Shown here: one piece after another, positions 7,937 to 16,335 of the stretch
How positions within the stretch are numbered: position 1 is the stretch's first letter
How the letters are laid out: each line of letters begins with the position of its first letter
Source of the DNA: Streptomyces sp. NBC_00091
GTDB taxonomy: Bacteria; Actinomycetota; Actinomycetes; Streptomycetales; Streptomycetaceae
DNA: 64,000 nt
Reading direction: 5' to 3'
Assembly (NCBI RefSeq): GCF_026343185.1
Contig: NZ_JAPEMA010000001.1
Coordinates: 1,550,001 to 1,614,000, forward strand
Made by a program: the position numbers and the translations under genes
Notes under the pieces: model-generated
What the model saw: only the letters and a program-made list of their open reading frames with translations
Told to the model about the DNA's origin: nothing
The model's database searches: none

Positions 7937-9257
7937 CCCCGGCCTCCAGCGCGGCCGCCCGTACGGCGGTGGCCCCGTGCGGCGCCGGACCGGTCGGGGA
8001 GGCGGCCCCGTAGTGCCGCTCGCGCGAATAGGCCCGCAGGTAGACGACCACCGTGTTGGTGACGGCGACCAGCGGCACCGCGACCACCGCTCCGCCGATG
8101 CCCGCGATCATCCCGCCGGCCGCCACCGCGAGCACCACCGCGAGCGGGTGGACCCGTACGGCCCGGCCGAGGATGAAGGGCTGGAGCACGTGCCCCTCGA
8201 TCTGCTGCACGGCCAGCACCACGCCCAGCACCGCCAGGGCGATGACCGGCCCCTGGGTCACCAGCGCCACGACCACCGCGAGCGCCCCGGAGATCACGGC
8301 GCCGACGAGCGGGATGAAGGCGAACAGGAAGATGAACACCGCCAGCGGCACGGCCATGGTCACGTCGAGGAAGTACAGCCCGAGGCCGATGAAGACGGCG
8401 TCGATCAGCGCGACGAGCACCGTGCCGCGCACGTACGCCGTCAGGGTGCGCCAGGCGCGCGGGCCGGCGCCCGCGACCCCGGGGCGGGCGGCGCCCGGGA
8501 CCAGGCCGAGCACCCAGTTCCAGATGCGCTTGCCGTCGTAGAGCAGGAAGAGCGTCGAGAACATCGCGAGCAGCATGCCCGTCATCACCTCGACGAGCAC
8601 CGTCACACCCTGCAGACCGGCGGAGGTGATCTCCTCGGTGTTGGTGCCGATGGTCTCGCTGAGGTTCTTCGCGATGTCGTTGATCTGCTTCTCGGTCACG
8701 TGGAACGGACTGTCCAGTGCCCAGCTCTTGAGCTCGTTGATGCCCTCGCGGAGCCGGTTGGAGAGGTCGTCGAGGTTCTCCATGACCTGCCAGACCACGA
8801 ACCAGCCGACCAGCCCGATGACGACGAAGCCGAGGATCGCGGTGACGGCGGTGGCCAGCCCCCGCGGCAGGCCGAGCCGGCGCAGCCGGACCACGAACGG
8901 CTGGAGCAGCGCGGTGACGAGCAGCGCGGCGGCGAAGGCGAGCACGACCAGGCGGACTTCGCTGATCACCTTCATCAGCACCCAGACCATCCCGGCGAGC
9001 AGCAGCAGCCGCCAGCTCGCCTCGGCGGCGACCCGCACCCCCCACGGGATCACGGTCACCGGGTCGGGCCGCTCGGACTGCGCGAGCGGCCCGGCCGGCA
9101 CCACGGGGGCCGGCGCCGGAGCGGCCACGGCGGCGGCGGGCAGCGGCGGTTCCCCGGCGGCCTCGGCCTCGACCTCGGCCCGCCGTTCGTCCAGGCGCGC
9201 CTCCATCCGGCTCAGTCTGCTGCCGAGCCGGCCGAGCCAGCCTGCCCTCTTCGCCAT
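7920..9257 (-). CDS. AI-2E family (PerM/YdiK-like) membrane transporter
   Basis: This 445-residue protein has a charged N-terminal region of about 80 residues (coiled-coil-like RLSRMEARLDERRAEVEAE). Roughly eight membrane helices follow, with the family pattern: paired N-terminal helices, an amphipathic extracellular stretch (VTEKQINDIAKNLSETIGT), then a C-terminal bundle with VFIFLFAFIPLVGAVISGAL and IEGHVLQPFILGRAVRVHPL. The latter is the conserved PerM/AI-2E signature. Members export varied small solutes or ions, so AI-2 itself should not be assumed. The ATG at 9257 is preceded by AGGGAAAG. The upstream in-frame extension is probably not translated. Confidence 0.9.
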   Translation of the reverse strand: MAKRAGWLGRLGSRLSRMEARLDERRAEVEAEAAGEPPLPAAAVAAPAPAPVVPAGPLAQSERPDPVTVIPWGVRVAAEASWRLLLLAGMVWVLMKVISEVRLVVLAFAAALLVTALLQPFVVRLRRLGLPRGLATAVTAILGFVVIGLVGWFVVWQVMENLDDLSNRLREGINELKSWALDSPFHVTEKQINDIAKNLSETIGTNTEEITSAGLQGVTVLVEVMTGMLLAMFSTLFLLYDGKRIWNWVLGLVPGAARPGVAGAGPRAWRTLTAYVRGTVLVALIDAVFIGLGLYFLDVTMAVPLAVFIFLFAFIPLVGAVISGALAVVVALVTQGPVIALAVLGVVLAVQQIEGHVLQPFILGRAVRVHPLAVVLAVAAGGMIAGIGGAVVAVPLVAVTNTVVVYLRAYSRERHYGAASPTGPAPHGATAVRAAALEAGDDQRA

Positions 9258-9310
9258 GTCTTTCCCTTCCCCCCGCCGAGCGGTGACACCTCGCACGACC
9301 GTACACGCGA

Positions 9311-9343
9311 GGAACCCCACACCGTAGGACGGTGCGGGGTTCC
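9311..9343 (-). terminator. Hairpin terminator after the transglycosylase gene
   Basis: GGAACCCCACACCGT (9311-9325) pairs with ACGGTGCGGGGTTCC (9329-9343), a 15-bp stem with one mismatch and a three-base loop. It starts 33 bases beyond the stop codon of the leftward gene ending at 9376. Confidence 0.75.
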
Positions 9344-9375
9344 CCGAGGTTGTGCGCGGGCGCTGTGCCCGGGCT

Positions 9376-10095
9376 CTAGTACCAGTCGTTGGCCTGGTGG
9401 AAGCTCCAGGCGCTGCACGGGCTGCCGTAGCGCTCGTTCATGTAGCCCAGGCCCCACTTGATCTGGGTGGCCGGGTTGGTGCGCCAGTCGGAGCCGGCCG
9501 AGGCCATCTTCGAACCGGGGAGCGCCTGGACCAGACCGTAGGCTCCCGAAGAGGAGTTCACGGCCTTGTAGTTCCAGGTCGACTCCGCGTCGATGATGTT
9601 CGAGAAGCACTGGAACTGGCCCGCCGGGACCAGCTGCTGGGCGATGGCCTTGACCTGGGCGACCGTGTAGGAGCCCTGGACCGGGAAGTCGCCGGCGTCG
9701 CGGGTGGCGGACCGGCTGGCGACCTGGTCCTTCTCCTCGCGCTCCTGCTTGAGCTTGGCGTCGGCCTCGGCCTTCTTCGCCTGCTCCGCCTTCTCGGCCT
9801 CCGCCTTCTTGGACTTGGCGTCCTCGGCGGCCTGGATACGGGCGGCCTCCTCCACCGAGCGCTTGGCGTCGGCGTCGGCGGCGTGGGCGATGGTGTCGGC
9901 CTGCTGCGCCAGGGAGGCGCTCTGGACCTGGGCCTGCTCGCCGACCGGGATGTCAGTGAGGAGAGTTGCGCCGGAAGCGGTCGTCTCGAGATCGTTCGAG
10001 GCAGCGTCGCCAGTGGCGACGCCGACGACTGCGCCGACGGTGGTGACCGCGGTGGCCGAAGCCACTGCGAACCCCCGGACCGAGATCCGGCTCAC
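9376..10095 (-). CDS. Secreted lytic transglycosylase-like (SLT fold) protein
   Basis: The 239-residue protein starts at GTG 10095, six bases after GGAAGGA. It has a Sec signal sequence (VASATAVTTVGAVVGVATG), then a long Ala/Lys/Glu-rich coiled coil (residues about 60-125). The C-terminal domain resembles SLT/aggregation-promoting-factor transglycosylases: ECF-type features include FSNIIDAESTWNYKAVNSSS, GAYGLVQALPGSKMASAG and NPATQIKWGLGYMNERYG. The Glu in DAESTW is the candidate catalytic acid. Such enzymes cleave peptidoglycan glycan strands during growth. A long untranslated leader precedes it. Confidence 0.88.
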   Translation of the reverse strand: MSRISVRGFAVASATAVTTVGAVVGVATGDAASNDLETTASGATLLTDIPVGEQAQVQSASLAQQADTIAHAADADAKRSVEEAARIQAAEDAKSKKAEAEKAEQAKKAEADAKLKQEREEKDQVASRSATRDAGDFPVQGSYTVAQVKAIAQQLVPAGQFQCFSNIIDAESTWNYKAVNSSSGAYGLVQALPGSKMASAGSDWRTNPATQIKWGLGYMNERYGSPCSAWSFHQANDWY

Positions 10096-10427
10096 ACGGT
10101 GTCCTTCCAGCAGCGTCCGCAGTGACCGCGCGATCGCAAGAGTGCCCCTCGACACTGGTCTCCGCGGTGATGAGGTCACTGGAGACACGGGCCCGTGGGC
10201 AACTCCCTTGCGGGGGTTGCCGCGTGGTGCTCGGGCGGCATGCGGCGAACGGTTCTGGAGTTGTGGTGCCGTACGCATCCCAACGGGAGATACAGCTGTG
10301 CCGCATGCGGGGCCTGACGGAAAACAGACTCTGCCGGACCTCGACGCCGCAGGGCAATTCCGCGTTGCGTGGGAAAGGTCACACCTGGCATGTCACCGTC
10401 GTTTTCGGCAAAGGCCTGTGCAGCAGC
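10096..10427 (-). promoter_or_regulatory. Long leader/promoter region of the transglycosylase gene, no gene assigned
   Basis: About 330 bases upstream of the GTG start hold no convincing gene. Several frames are open by chance in GC-rich DNA. I looked for the c-di-AMP (ydaO) riboswitch found before other Streptomyces cell-wall hydrolases but did not recognise its conserved segments. A ribosome binding site GGAAGGA sits just before the start. The promoter is not obvious. Confidence 0.35.
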
Positions 10428-10468
10428 GCGCCGCCCGGCTAGGCTCCTGGGCCTTTGCCGGGCGGCGC
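10406..10468 (-). terminator. Hairpin region downstream of phoH with two competing stems
   Basis: GCGCCGCCCGGC (10428-10439) pairs perfectly with 10457-10468 (12 bp, 17-base loop). Alternatively CGGCAAAGGCC (10406-10416) pairs with 10450-10460 (11 bp). The two stems share 10457-10460, so they exclude each other. The first starts 42 bases beyond the phoH stop and would act as its terminator. A short GGGGG-tttta-CCCCC hairpin lies even closer to the stop. Confidence 0.6.
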
Positions 10469-10509
10469 CAACTCACCGTCCCGCTATGGGGGTTTTACCC
10501 CCTTCGCGA

Positions 10510-11826
10510 CTAGAGGCTCTCCAGCATCTCCGTCACCAGTGCGGCGATCGGGGAGCGCTCGGAGCGGGTCAGCGTGACGTGGGCGAAGAGCGGATGCCCC
10601 TTCAGCTTCTCAACGACGGCGACCACTCCGTCGTACCGGCCGACCCGCAGATTGTCCCGCTGGGCCACGTCGTGGGTCAGAACCACCCGCGAATTGGCCC
10701 CGATCCGGGACAGAACGGTCAGCAGGACATTGCGCTCCAGGGACTGGGCCTCGTCCACGATCACGAAGGCGTCGTGCAGCGAGCGGCCGCGGATGTGCGT
10801 GAGCGGCAGGACCTCCAGCATCCCGCGGTTCAGCACCTCCTCGATGACCTCCCGCCCGGCCACCGCCGAGAGGGTGTCGAAGACCGCCTGCGCCCAGGGG
10901 CTCATCTTCTCGGACGCGTCACCGGGCAGGTAGCCGAGGTCCTGGCCGCCCACCGCGTACAGCGGCCGGAAGACCATCACCTTCTGATGCTGCCTCCGCT
11001 CCAGCACCGCCTCCAGGCCCGCGCACAGCGCCAGCGCCGACTTGCCGGTGCCGGCCCGGCCGCCCATCGAGATGATCCCGATCTCCGGGTCGAGCAGCAG
11101 GTCCAGGGCGATCCGCTGCTCGGCGCTGCGGCCGTGCAGCCCGAAGGCCTCGCGGTCGCCCCGTACGAGCTTCACGTTGCCGTCGGCCGTGACCCGGCCC
11201 AGGGCCTTGCCGCGCTCGGACTGGAGGACCAGCCCGGTGTGCACGGGCAGTTCCGCGGCCTCCGGTACGTAGAGCCGCTCCTCGGAGTAGAGGAGGTCGA
11301 CCTGCTCCCCGGAGAGGGCGAGCTCGCTCATGCCGGTCCAGCCGGCGTCGGTGATCGCGAGTTCCGCGCGGTACTCCTCGGCGAGCAGCCCCACGGAGGA
11401 GGCCTTGATGCGCAGCGGGAGATCCTTCGAGACGACCGTGACGTCGTAGCCCTCGGCCTGGAGGTTGCGGGCGACCGCGAGGATGCGCGAGTCGTTGTCC
11501 CCCAGCCTGAAGCCGGCGGGCAGGACGCCCGGGTCGGAGTGGTTGAGCTCGACGCGCAGGCTGCCGCCCAGATCGCCCAGCGGGATGGGGGCGTCGAGGC
11601 GACCGTAGCGAACCCGGAAGTCGTCGAGCAGGCGCAGGGCCTGACGGGCGAAGTAGCCGAGTTCGGGATGGTGCCTCTTTGCCTCCAGCTCGGTGATCAC
11701 CACGATCGGGAGCACGACCTCGTGCTCGTCGAACCGGGAGAACGCGTTGGGGTCTGCCAGCAGGACGCTGGTGTCGAGGACGTAGGTCCGCCTGTCGGGC
11801 AGGCGGCGCTTTGTGCTGGTCACCAC
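10510..11826 (-). CDS. PhoH family protein (PIN domain fused to PhoH ATPase)
   Basis: This 438-residue PhoH2-type protein has an N-terminal PIN nuclease domain ([12 protein letters not shown] with Asp18, [10 protein letters not shown], later [10 protein letters not shown]). A linker follows, then the PhoH ATPase with Walker [14 protein letters not shown] (about 255-267) and Walker [12 protein letters not shown]. In mycobacteria PhoH2 unwinds and cleaves RNA in an ATP-dependent way. No VapB-like antitoxin gene is visible beside it. Start is one of two adjacent GTG codons at 11826/11823. Not in an operon with its neighbours. Confidence 0.92.
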   Translation of the reverse strand: MVTSTKRRLPDRRTYVLDTSVLLADPNAFSRFDEHEVVLPIVVITELEAKRHHPELGYFARQALRLLDDFRVRYGRLDAPIPLGDLGGSLRVELNHSDPGVLPAGFRLGDNDSRILAVARNLQAEGYDVTVVSKDLPLRIKASSVGLLAEEYRAELAITDAGWTGMSELALSGEQVDLLYSEERLYVPEAAELPVHTGLVLQSERGKALGRVTADGNVKLVRGDREAFGLHGRSAEQRIALDLLLDPEIGIISMGGRAGTGKSALALCAGLEAVLERRQHQKVMVFRPLYAVGGQDLGYLPGDASEKMSPWAQAVFDTLSAVAGREVIEEVLNRGMLEVLPLTHIRGRSLHDAFVIVDEAQSLERNVLLTVLSRIGANSRVVLTHDVAQRDNLRVGRYDGVVAVVEKLKGHPLFAHVTLTRSERSPIAALVTEMLESL

Positions 11827-12143
11827 GGAAGGACGTACCCCCTCGGAAGAGGTCGGGCCATGAAGACCGGACCGGTCATCGGCGCCAGTGCCAGGGCCGA
11901 ATCCCGGCCCTCCAATCCGACCGTGCGAACCGCACGCGCGTCCTGGTGCAAAGGGCCTCCCGGGCGGACGGCCCTGTGCCGTCCGCTGAGACTCGACACC
12001 CGTGGATCGGGCGTCGACCTGCCAGGGTTATGCCCTCGAACATGCACCGCCATGCCATGGCATATGACGGACGCTCGGTGAACCGCTGGTGAAGGCTTCG
12101 CGGGAGGGGCTGACGGGGCCGAGGGGGTGTCAGCCGGGTGCCG
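11827..12143. other. Intergenic region between uppS and phoH with hairpins
   Basis: No gene is seen in these 317 bases. GGCTGAC (12108-12114) pairs with GTCAGCC (12129-12135) just beyond the uppS stop and is its likely terminator. A second hairpin, GCGGACGG-ccctgtg-CCGTCCGC, lies at 11964-11986. The phoH promoter must lie in the left part but is not clear. Confidence 0.5.
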
Positions 12144-12905
12144 TCAGGTGCCGTACCGCCGGTGGCGGGCGGCGTAGTCGCGCAGGGCCCGCAGGAAGTC
12201 GACCTTGCGGAAGGCCGGCCAGAAGACCTCGCAGAAGTAGTACTCGGAGTGCGCGCTCTGCCACAGCATGAACCCCGACAGCCGCTGCTCACCGCTGGTG
12301 CGGATCACCAGGTCGGGGTCGGGCTGGCCGCGGGTGTAGAGGTGCTCCGCGATGTGGTCGATGTCCAGGACCTCGGCGAGCTCCTCGAAGGAGGTGCCCT
12401 TCTCGGCGTGCTCCAGGAGCAGCGAGCGCACCGCGTCGGCGATCTCCTGTCGGCCGCCGTAGCCGACGGCGACGTTGACGAGTATCCCGTCGATGTCGTG
12501 CGTGGCCTGCTCGGCCTCCTTCAGCACGGACTGCGTCTGGGCGGGCAGGATGTCCAGGTTGCCCACGTGGTGGACGCGCCAGCGCCCGTCCTCGGCGAGG
12601 CCCCGGACGGTGTTCTCGATGATGTTGAGCAGTGGCCTGAGCTCGACCTCCGGCCGGTCCAGGTTGTCCGTGGAGAGCATCCACAGGGTGACGACCTCGA
12701 CGTCCGTCTCGGTGCACCAGCCCAGCATCTCGGAGATCTTGTCGGCGCCGGCCTGATGGCCCTGCACCGTGGAGCTCCCCGACGCCTTGGCCCAGCGCCT
12801 GTTCCCGTCCAGGATGACGCCGATGTGCTTCGGCGACGCGTCATGGTCGAGGCGGCCTTCCACCCGGCGTGCATAGAGCCTGTACACCAGGTCGCGCAGC
12901 TTCAC
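12144..12905 (-). CDS. uppS: Isoprenyl transferase (undecaprenyl diphosphate synthase family)
   Basis: The 253-residue cis-prenyltransferase has the catalytic loop GVILDGNRRWAK (Asp33), the substrate-binding SSTVQGHQAGADK, and the C-terminal RTSGEQRLSGFMLWQSAHSE. It adds isopentenyl units in cis to make the C50-C55 carrier lipid for peptidoglycan and other wall polymers. Product chain length cannot be read from sequence, and Streptomyces often have two copies. It is divergent from the aldo/keto reductase and followed by a hairpin. Confidence 0.95.
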   Translation of the reverse strand: MKLRDLVYRLYARRVEGRLDHDASPKHIGVILDGNRRWAKASGSSTVQGHQAGADKISEMLGWCTETDVEVVTLWMLSTDNLDRPEVELRPLLNIIENTVRGLAEDGRWRVHHVGNLDILPAQTQSVLKEAEQATHDIDGILVNVAVGYGGRQEIADAVRSLLLEHAEKGTSFEELAEVLDIDHIAEHLYTRGQPDPDLVIRTSGEQRLSGFMLWQSAHSEYYFCEVFWPAFRKVDFLRALRDYAARHRRYGT

Positions 12906-13032
12906 GATCTTCCAGCCCCTCCGTGCGATGCCCCCGTGCGAATTGCGGTCTCCCCCGAGTCCGCCACATTACTGCGCGGCGGGATGGGGTACCCAACTCG
13001 GTCTGTCACAAGTACGTGATAGGGAGGACATC

Positions 13033-14070
13033 GTGACTGATAACAATCCCTATCGGGCAGGGTCCTCCCGCTACGACTCCATGGAGTACCGGCGCACGGG
13101 CCGCAGCGGCCTCAGGCTTCCCGCCATCTCCCTCGGCCTCTGGCACAACTTCGGGGACGACCGGTCCCTGGAGTCCCAGCGGGCGATCCTGCGCCGCGCC
13201 TTCGACCTCGGTGTGACCCACTTCGATCTGGCCAACAATTACGGCCCGCCGCCCGGCTCGGCCGAGCTGAACTTCGGCAAGATCTTCGCCCAGGACTTCG
13301 CGCCCTACCGCGAGGAGCTGGTGCTCTCCACCAAGGCCGGCTACCTGATGCACCCCGGCCCGTACGGCGAGTGGGGCAGCCGCAAATACCTCCTCGGCTC
13401 GCTCGACGCCTCGCTGAAGCGGATGGGCGTGGACTACGTCGACGTCTTCTACTCGCACCGCTTCGACCCGCAGACCCCGCTGGAGGAGACCATGGGCGCG
13501 CTCGCGTCCGCGGTCCAGCAGGGCAAGGCGCTGTACGTCGGCGTGTCCTCGTACACGGCCGAGCAGACGGCCGAGGCGGCGCGGATCCTCACCGGCATGG
13601 GCGTACGGCCGCTGATCCACCAGCCCTCGTACTCCATGATCAACCGCTGGACGGAGGAGGACGGGCTGCTGGACACCCTGGAGGAGGCCGGCATGGGCTG
13701 CATCTCCTTCGCCCCGCTCGCGCAGGGCCTGCTCACCGGCAAGTACCTCCAGGGCATCCCGGAGGGCTCCCGGGCCAGCCAGGGCAAGTCCCTGAACCCC
13801 TCGCTGCTCTCGGAGGACGTGGTCCGCCGGCTCAGCGGACTGAACGAGATCGCGGCCCGCCGCGGCCAGTCGCTGGCCCAGCTCGCGCTGACCTGGGTGC
13901 TGCGGGACGAGCGGATGACCTCGGCGCTGATCGGCGCGTCGAGCGTGAAGCAGCTGGAAGAAAACATCGCCGCGCTGGCCGGAGAGCCGCTGTCCGAGCA
14001 GGAACTGAAGGAGATCGACTCCTTCGCGGTGTCCACCCCCGGCACCAACATCTGGGCCCAGCGCGGCTGA
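13033..14070 (+). CDS. Aldo/keto reductase (L-glyceraldehyde 3-phosphate reductase-like)
   Basis: The 345-residue TIM-barrel oxidoreductase starts at GTG 13033, shortly after AGGGAGGA. It shows MEYRRTGRSGLRLPAISLGLW, the catalytic DLANNYGPPPGSAE (Asp-Tyr), STKAGY (Lys), and FYSHRFDP (His). The NADPH site ALIGASSVKQLEENIAAL lies near the end. The set and the MHPGPYGEWGSRKYL loop match the YghZ/MgrA group, which reduces L-glyceraldehyde 3-phosphate and methylglyoxal. It is probably a detoxification enzyme; the substrate here is inferred. Confidence 0.9.
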   Translation: MTDNNPYRAGSSRYDSMEYRRTGRSGLRLPAISLGLWHNFGDDRSLESQRAILRRAFDLGVTHFDLANNYGPPPGSAELNFGKIFAQDFAPYREELVLSTKAGYLMHPGPYGEWGSRKYLLGSLDASLKRMGVDYVDVFYSHRFDPQTPLEETMGALASAVQQGKALYVGVSSYTAEQTAEAARILTGMGVRPLIHQPSYSMINRWTEEDGLLDTLEEAGMGCISFAPLAQGLLTGKYLQGIPEGSRASQGKSLNPSLLSEDVVRRLSGLNEIAARRGQSLAQLALTWVLRDERMTSALIGASSVKQLEENIAALAGEPLSEQELKEIDSFAVSTPGTNIWAQRG

Positions 14071-14107
14071 CCTGCGCTTTTGCCCGACGGGCGCGTGGAA
14101 CAAAAAA

Positions 14108-14142
14108 CGGGCCGGTCCGTGGGGGGGATACGGACCGGCCCG
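14108..14142. terminator. Strong terminator between convergent genes
   Basis: CGGGCCGGTCCGT (14108-14120) pairs with 14130-14142: a perfect 13-bp stem with a nine-base loop. On the minus strand it is followed by six U (A-run at 14102-14107), a textbook intrinsic terminator for the prepilin peptidase gene. It can also stop the aldo/keto reductase transcript. Confidence 0.85.
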
Positions 14143-14201
14143 AGGGGGGGGTTCCACCATAACCCTTCGTAAAGCGTCCTGCGTGCATTGGCGCGAGATG
14201 A

Positions 14202-14882
14202 TTACGCTCCGAATCCGCCCAGCAGCACTCCGGTGAGTGCTCCGGCCGCCATGAAGGGGCCGAAGGCGAAACCCTCCTTCCGGCCCGCCCGGCCCCGCAG
14301 CACAAGGCCGAGGCCGTACAGGGCCCCGTAGAGCAGCCCCAGGAACGCCCCGGCCGCCCATACCCCCCACCCGTACCACCCAAGAGCGACCCCCAGGGCG
14401 AGCGCCAGCTTGACGTCGCCGAGGCCCATCCCGGCGGGGTTGATCAGGAACAGCACGAGGTACGAGGCTCCGAGCGCGCCCCCGCCCAGCAGCGCGAGCC
14501 GCCACGAGCCGGCGGCGCCGGGCGACAGCGCGGCCGCGCCGAGCAGCGCGGCGCAGGCGGCGGCCAGGGGCAGGGTCAGCACGTCGGGCAGCCGGTGCAC
14601 GGCGAGGTCGACGAGGGCCAGCAGGACGAGCACCGGCGCGAGCCCGGCGAACACCGCCAGCTCGGGCCGCGCGCCCACCGCCACCGCGAGCACCGCGCAC
14701 ACGGCCCCCGTGACGGCGGCCACCCGCCACGCGGGGCCCCCGTGGGGGGCGGGCCCGAACCACCCGGAGTGCTTCCGCCAGGGCTCCCCGGGCTCGACGG
14801 ACAGCCGGTACGCGGCGCGCGGCAGCAGCGACCCGACGGCTACGCCGTACGCGGCGGCGAGGAAGATCACGAATACACCCAC
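14202..14882 (-). CDS. Prepilin peptidase, A24 family (TadV/CpaA type)
   Basis: This 226-residue polytopic membrane protein carries the two catalytic aspartates of A24 aspartyl proteases: LALVDLAVHRLPDVLT and GMGLGDVKLALALG (the GxGD motif). It lacks the N-terminal methylase domain of PilD, as in Tad and actinobacterial enzymes. It cleaves prepilins after a glycine on the cytoplasmic side. No other pilus gene is nearby, so it probably serves the Tad locus at 48.5-59.5 kb. The GTG at 14882 is chosen because the first membrane helix starts there; no good ribosome binding site is seen. Confidence 0.88.
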   Translation of the reverse strand: MGVFVIFLAAAYGVAVGSLLPRAAYRLSVEPGEPWRKHSGWFGPAPHGGPAWRVAAVTGAVCAVLAVAVGARPELAVFAGLAPVLVLLALVDLAVHRLPDVLTLPLAAACAALLGAAALSPGAAGSWRLALLGGGALGASYLVLFLINPAGMGLGDVKLALALGVALGWYGWGVWAAGAFLGLLYGALYGLGLVLRGRAGRKEGFAFGPFMAAGALTGVLLGGFGA

Positions 14883-14946
14883 CCGCCCGACGGTAGGCCC
14901 CCGGCCCCTTCTTTGTCTGCGGGTGGCGGCGAGGCTGGATCTTTCA

Positions 14947-14993
14947 GCCTCGCCGGCGTTTGAGGCGCGGGGGTTTGGGGGCGGAGCCCCCAA
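14947..14993. repeat. Interspersed Streptomyces-type GC-rich double-hairpin element
   Basis: GCCTC (14947-14951) pairs with GAGGC (14962-14966). TTGGGGG (14975-14981) pairs with CCCCCAA (14987-14993) around the loop cggag. Sequences of this form (CGCCGGCGTTTGAGGCGCG, then a G-run/C-run hairpin) recur between genes in many Streptomyces genomes; that is recalled knowledge, not a search result. It lies between the divergent prepilin peptidase and DUF192 genes. Confidence 0.65.
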
Positions 14994-15025
14994 GGGCGGG
15001 GAGCGGAGCGCCTAGGGTGGCGCGC

Positions 15026-15382
15026 ATGGCGTACTGGCAGGACGGCCCCGGCACCCTCCTCATCGGCACCACCGCGGTCCCCCTGGAGGTCGCCGCCTCG
15101 TACCGGGCCCGGACCCGCGGGCTGCTCGGCCGGGACGGGGTCGAGGGGGCGATGCTGCTGACCCCGGCCGCGAGCGTGCACACCTTCCGGATGCGGTTCC
15201 CGATCGACGTGGCCTACCTCGACCGCCGGCTGCGCGTCATCGCGCTGACCACCATGCCCCCGGGCCGCCTCGGCCTCCCCCGCCCGCGCGCCCGGCACGT
15301 CCTGGAGGCCGGGGCCGGGGTGATGGCCGGCTGGGGCCTGCGCGTCGGAAGCGTGGTCGCCGTCTCGGCACCCTCTAGGTGA
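15026..15382 (+). CDS. DUF192 family protein
   Basis: This 118-residue protein has the DUF192 fold signature: SYRARTRGLLGRDGVEGAML, then HTFRMRFPIDVAYLD and a C-terminal VLEAGAGVMAGWGLRVGSVV. The biochemical role of DUF192 is unknown. In actinomycetes it often sits by prepilin peptidase or Tad genes, as here. A -10-like TAGGGT at 15013-15018 ends eight bases before the ATG, with no ribosome binding site, so a leaderless transcript is likely. Confidence 0.85.
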   Translation: MAYWQDGPGTLLIGTTAVPLEVAASYRARTRGLLGRDGVEGAMLLTPAASVHTFRMRFPIDVAYLDRRLRVIALTTMPPGRLGLPRPRARHVLEAGAGVMAGWGLRVGSVVAVSAPSR

Positions 15383-15437
15383 CGCGCCGCCCGGGCGGTA
15401 GGTTGGGGCGGTTGAGCTGGGGTCTCAGGGGAGCGGC

Positions 15438-16055
15438 ATGACGGAGAACGCGCGGATCAAGGCGCTTGAGCAGATCATGCCGGCGACGCACGGCGCCGAC
15501 GAGGACATCGACTGGCAGGCGGCCGAGGCCGTCTGGGGGACGCGGTTCCCGGCCGACTTCGTCGCGTTCATGGGCCGTTTCGGTGCCGGTTCCATCAACG
15601 GCGAGGCCAGCATCCTGCTGCCGCTGCCCAAGCCGGGGCTCCAGTGGGAACCGGCCGAGATGGCCGAGGAGACCGCCAACGCCCGGCAGCTCTGGGAGGC
15701 CGGGGGCGGCCGGGCCGCCTTCGACGTGGACCCGGAGTCGATCATCGCCTGGGGGGTCACCGGCGGGTCCGACATCCTGTGCTGGCTCACCACCGACCCC
15801 GACCCGGACCGGTGGCCGGTACTCGTCGCCGGCCGGCACACCGCCGACGCCTTCGCCGTCCACCCGTACGGCATGGCCGAATTCCTGCTGCGGCTGTGCT
15901 CCGACGAGTTCGACGTGAGCCCCGTGAGCATCACCTTCTGGGACGCCGGGCACCTGAGCTTCGTGCACTGGCGCAAGGCCCAGCGCCGCTGGCAGGAGGG
16001 CCGCAACCCGGAGACGGGCGAGCCCGACCCCTACGCCGGCGAGTTCGCCGACTAG
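15438..16055 (+). CDS. SMI1/KNR4 (SUKH superfamily) protein
   Basis: This 205-residue acidic cytoplasmic protein shows the SUKH core: DIDWQAAEAVWGTRFPADFV, a strand-turn GSINGEASILLP, then IIAWGVTGGSDILCWLTT and SFVHWRKAQRRW. SUKH proteins include many immunity proteins of polymorphic toxin systems, but also stand-alone regulators. No toxin gene is adjacent, so immunity is possible but unsupported. A good terminator follows. Confidence 0.82.
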   Translation: MTENARIKALEQIMPATHGADEDIDWQAAEAVWGTRFPADFVAFMGRFGAGSINGEASILLPLPKPGLQWEPAEMAEETANARQLWEAGGGRAAFDVDPESIIAWGVTGGSDILCWLTTDPDPDRWPVLVAGRHTADAFAVHPYGMAEFLLRLCSDEFDVSPVSITFWDAGHLSFVHWRKAQRRWQEGRNPETGEPDPYAGEFAD

Positions 16056-16088
16056 CGCGGAGCCGGCGGAAGCCGACCGAAAGCCCTG

Positions 16089-16118
16089 AGCCCGTTTCCC
16101 GGCCGGAAACGGGCTTTT
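16089..16118 (+). terminator. Intrinsic terminator after the SUKH gene
   Basis: AGCCCGTTTCC (16089-16099) pairs with GGAAACGGGCT (16105-16115) around a five-base loop and runs into TTTT (16115-16118). The next 200 bases, up to the sugar-binding protein, are unusually AT-rich for this window and probably contain its promoter. Confidence 0.85.
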
Positions 16119-16335
16119 CGGCATGTCTACGCGCGTCCAATTCTTCGGCCTTATATCGGAAAACACCATCGGGAATAGCCGCAGTTGGAGCATTGAACAC
16201 AACTACCGACCCAATGGAATCAACCAGACGCCCCTCAGGAGAGAATTCCGGCCAGACGGGCACGGCGGGACACCCCAGCCCGGAGCAACTCATAAGTAAT
16301 AACGGGACTCAAAAGAAAATCAGGGGTATCCACCC

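Noticed and set aside
10096-10357. Small peptide genes in the transglycosylase leader (several ATG-started frames)
   Set aside because: Two or three frames are open at once, ribosome binding sites are poor, and none has a recognisable sequence.
10096-10427. c-di-AMP (ydaO) riboswitch upstream of the transglycosylase gene
   Set aside because: Expected from other Streptomyces wall hydrolases, but none of the conserved segments I know could be matched by eye. A covariance scan would settle it.
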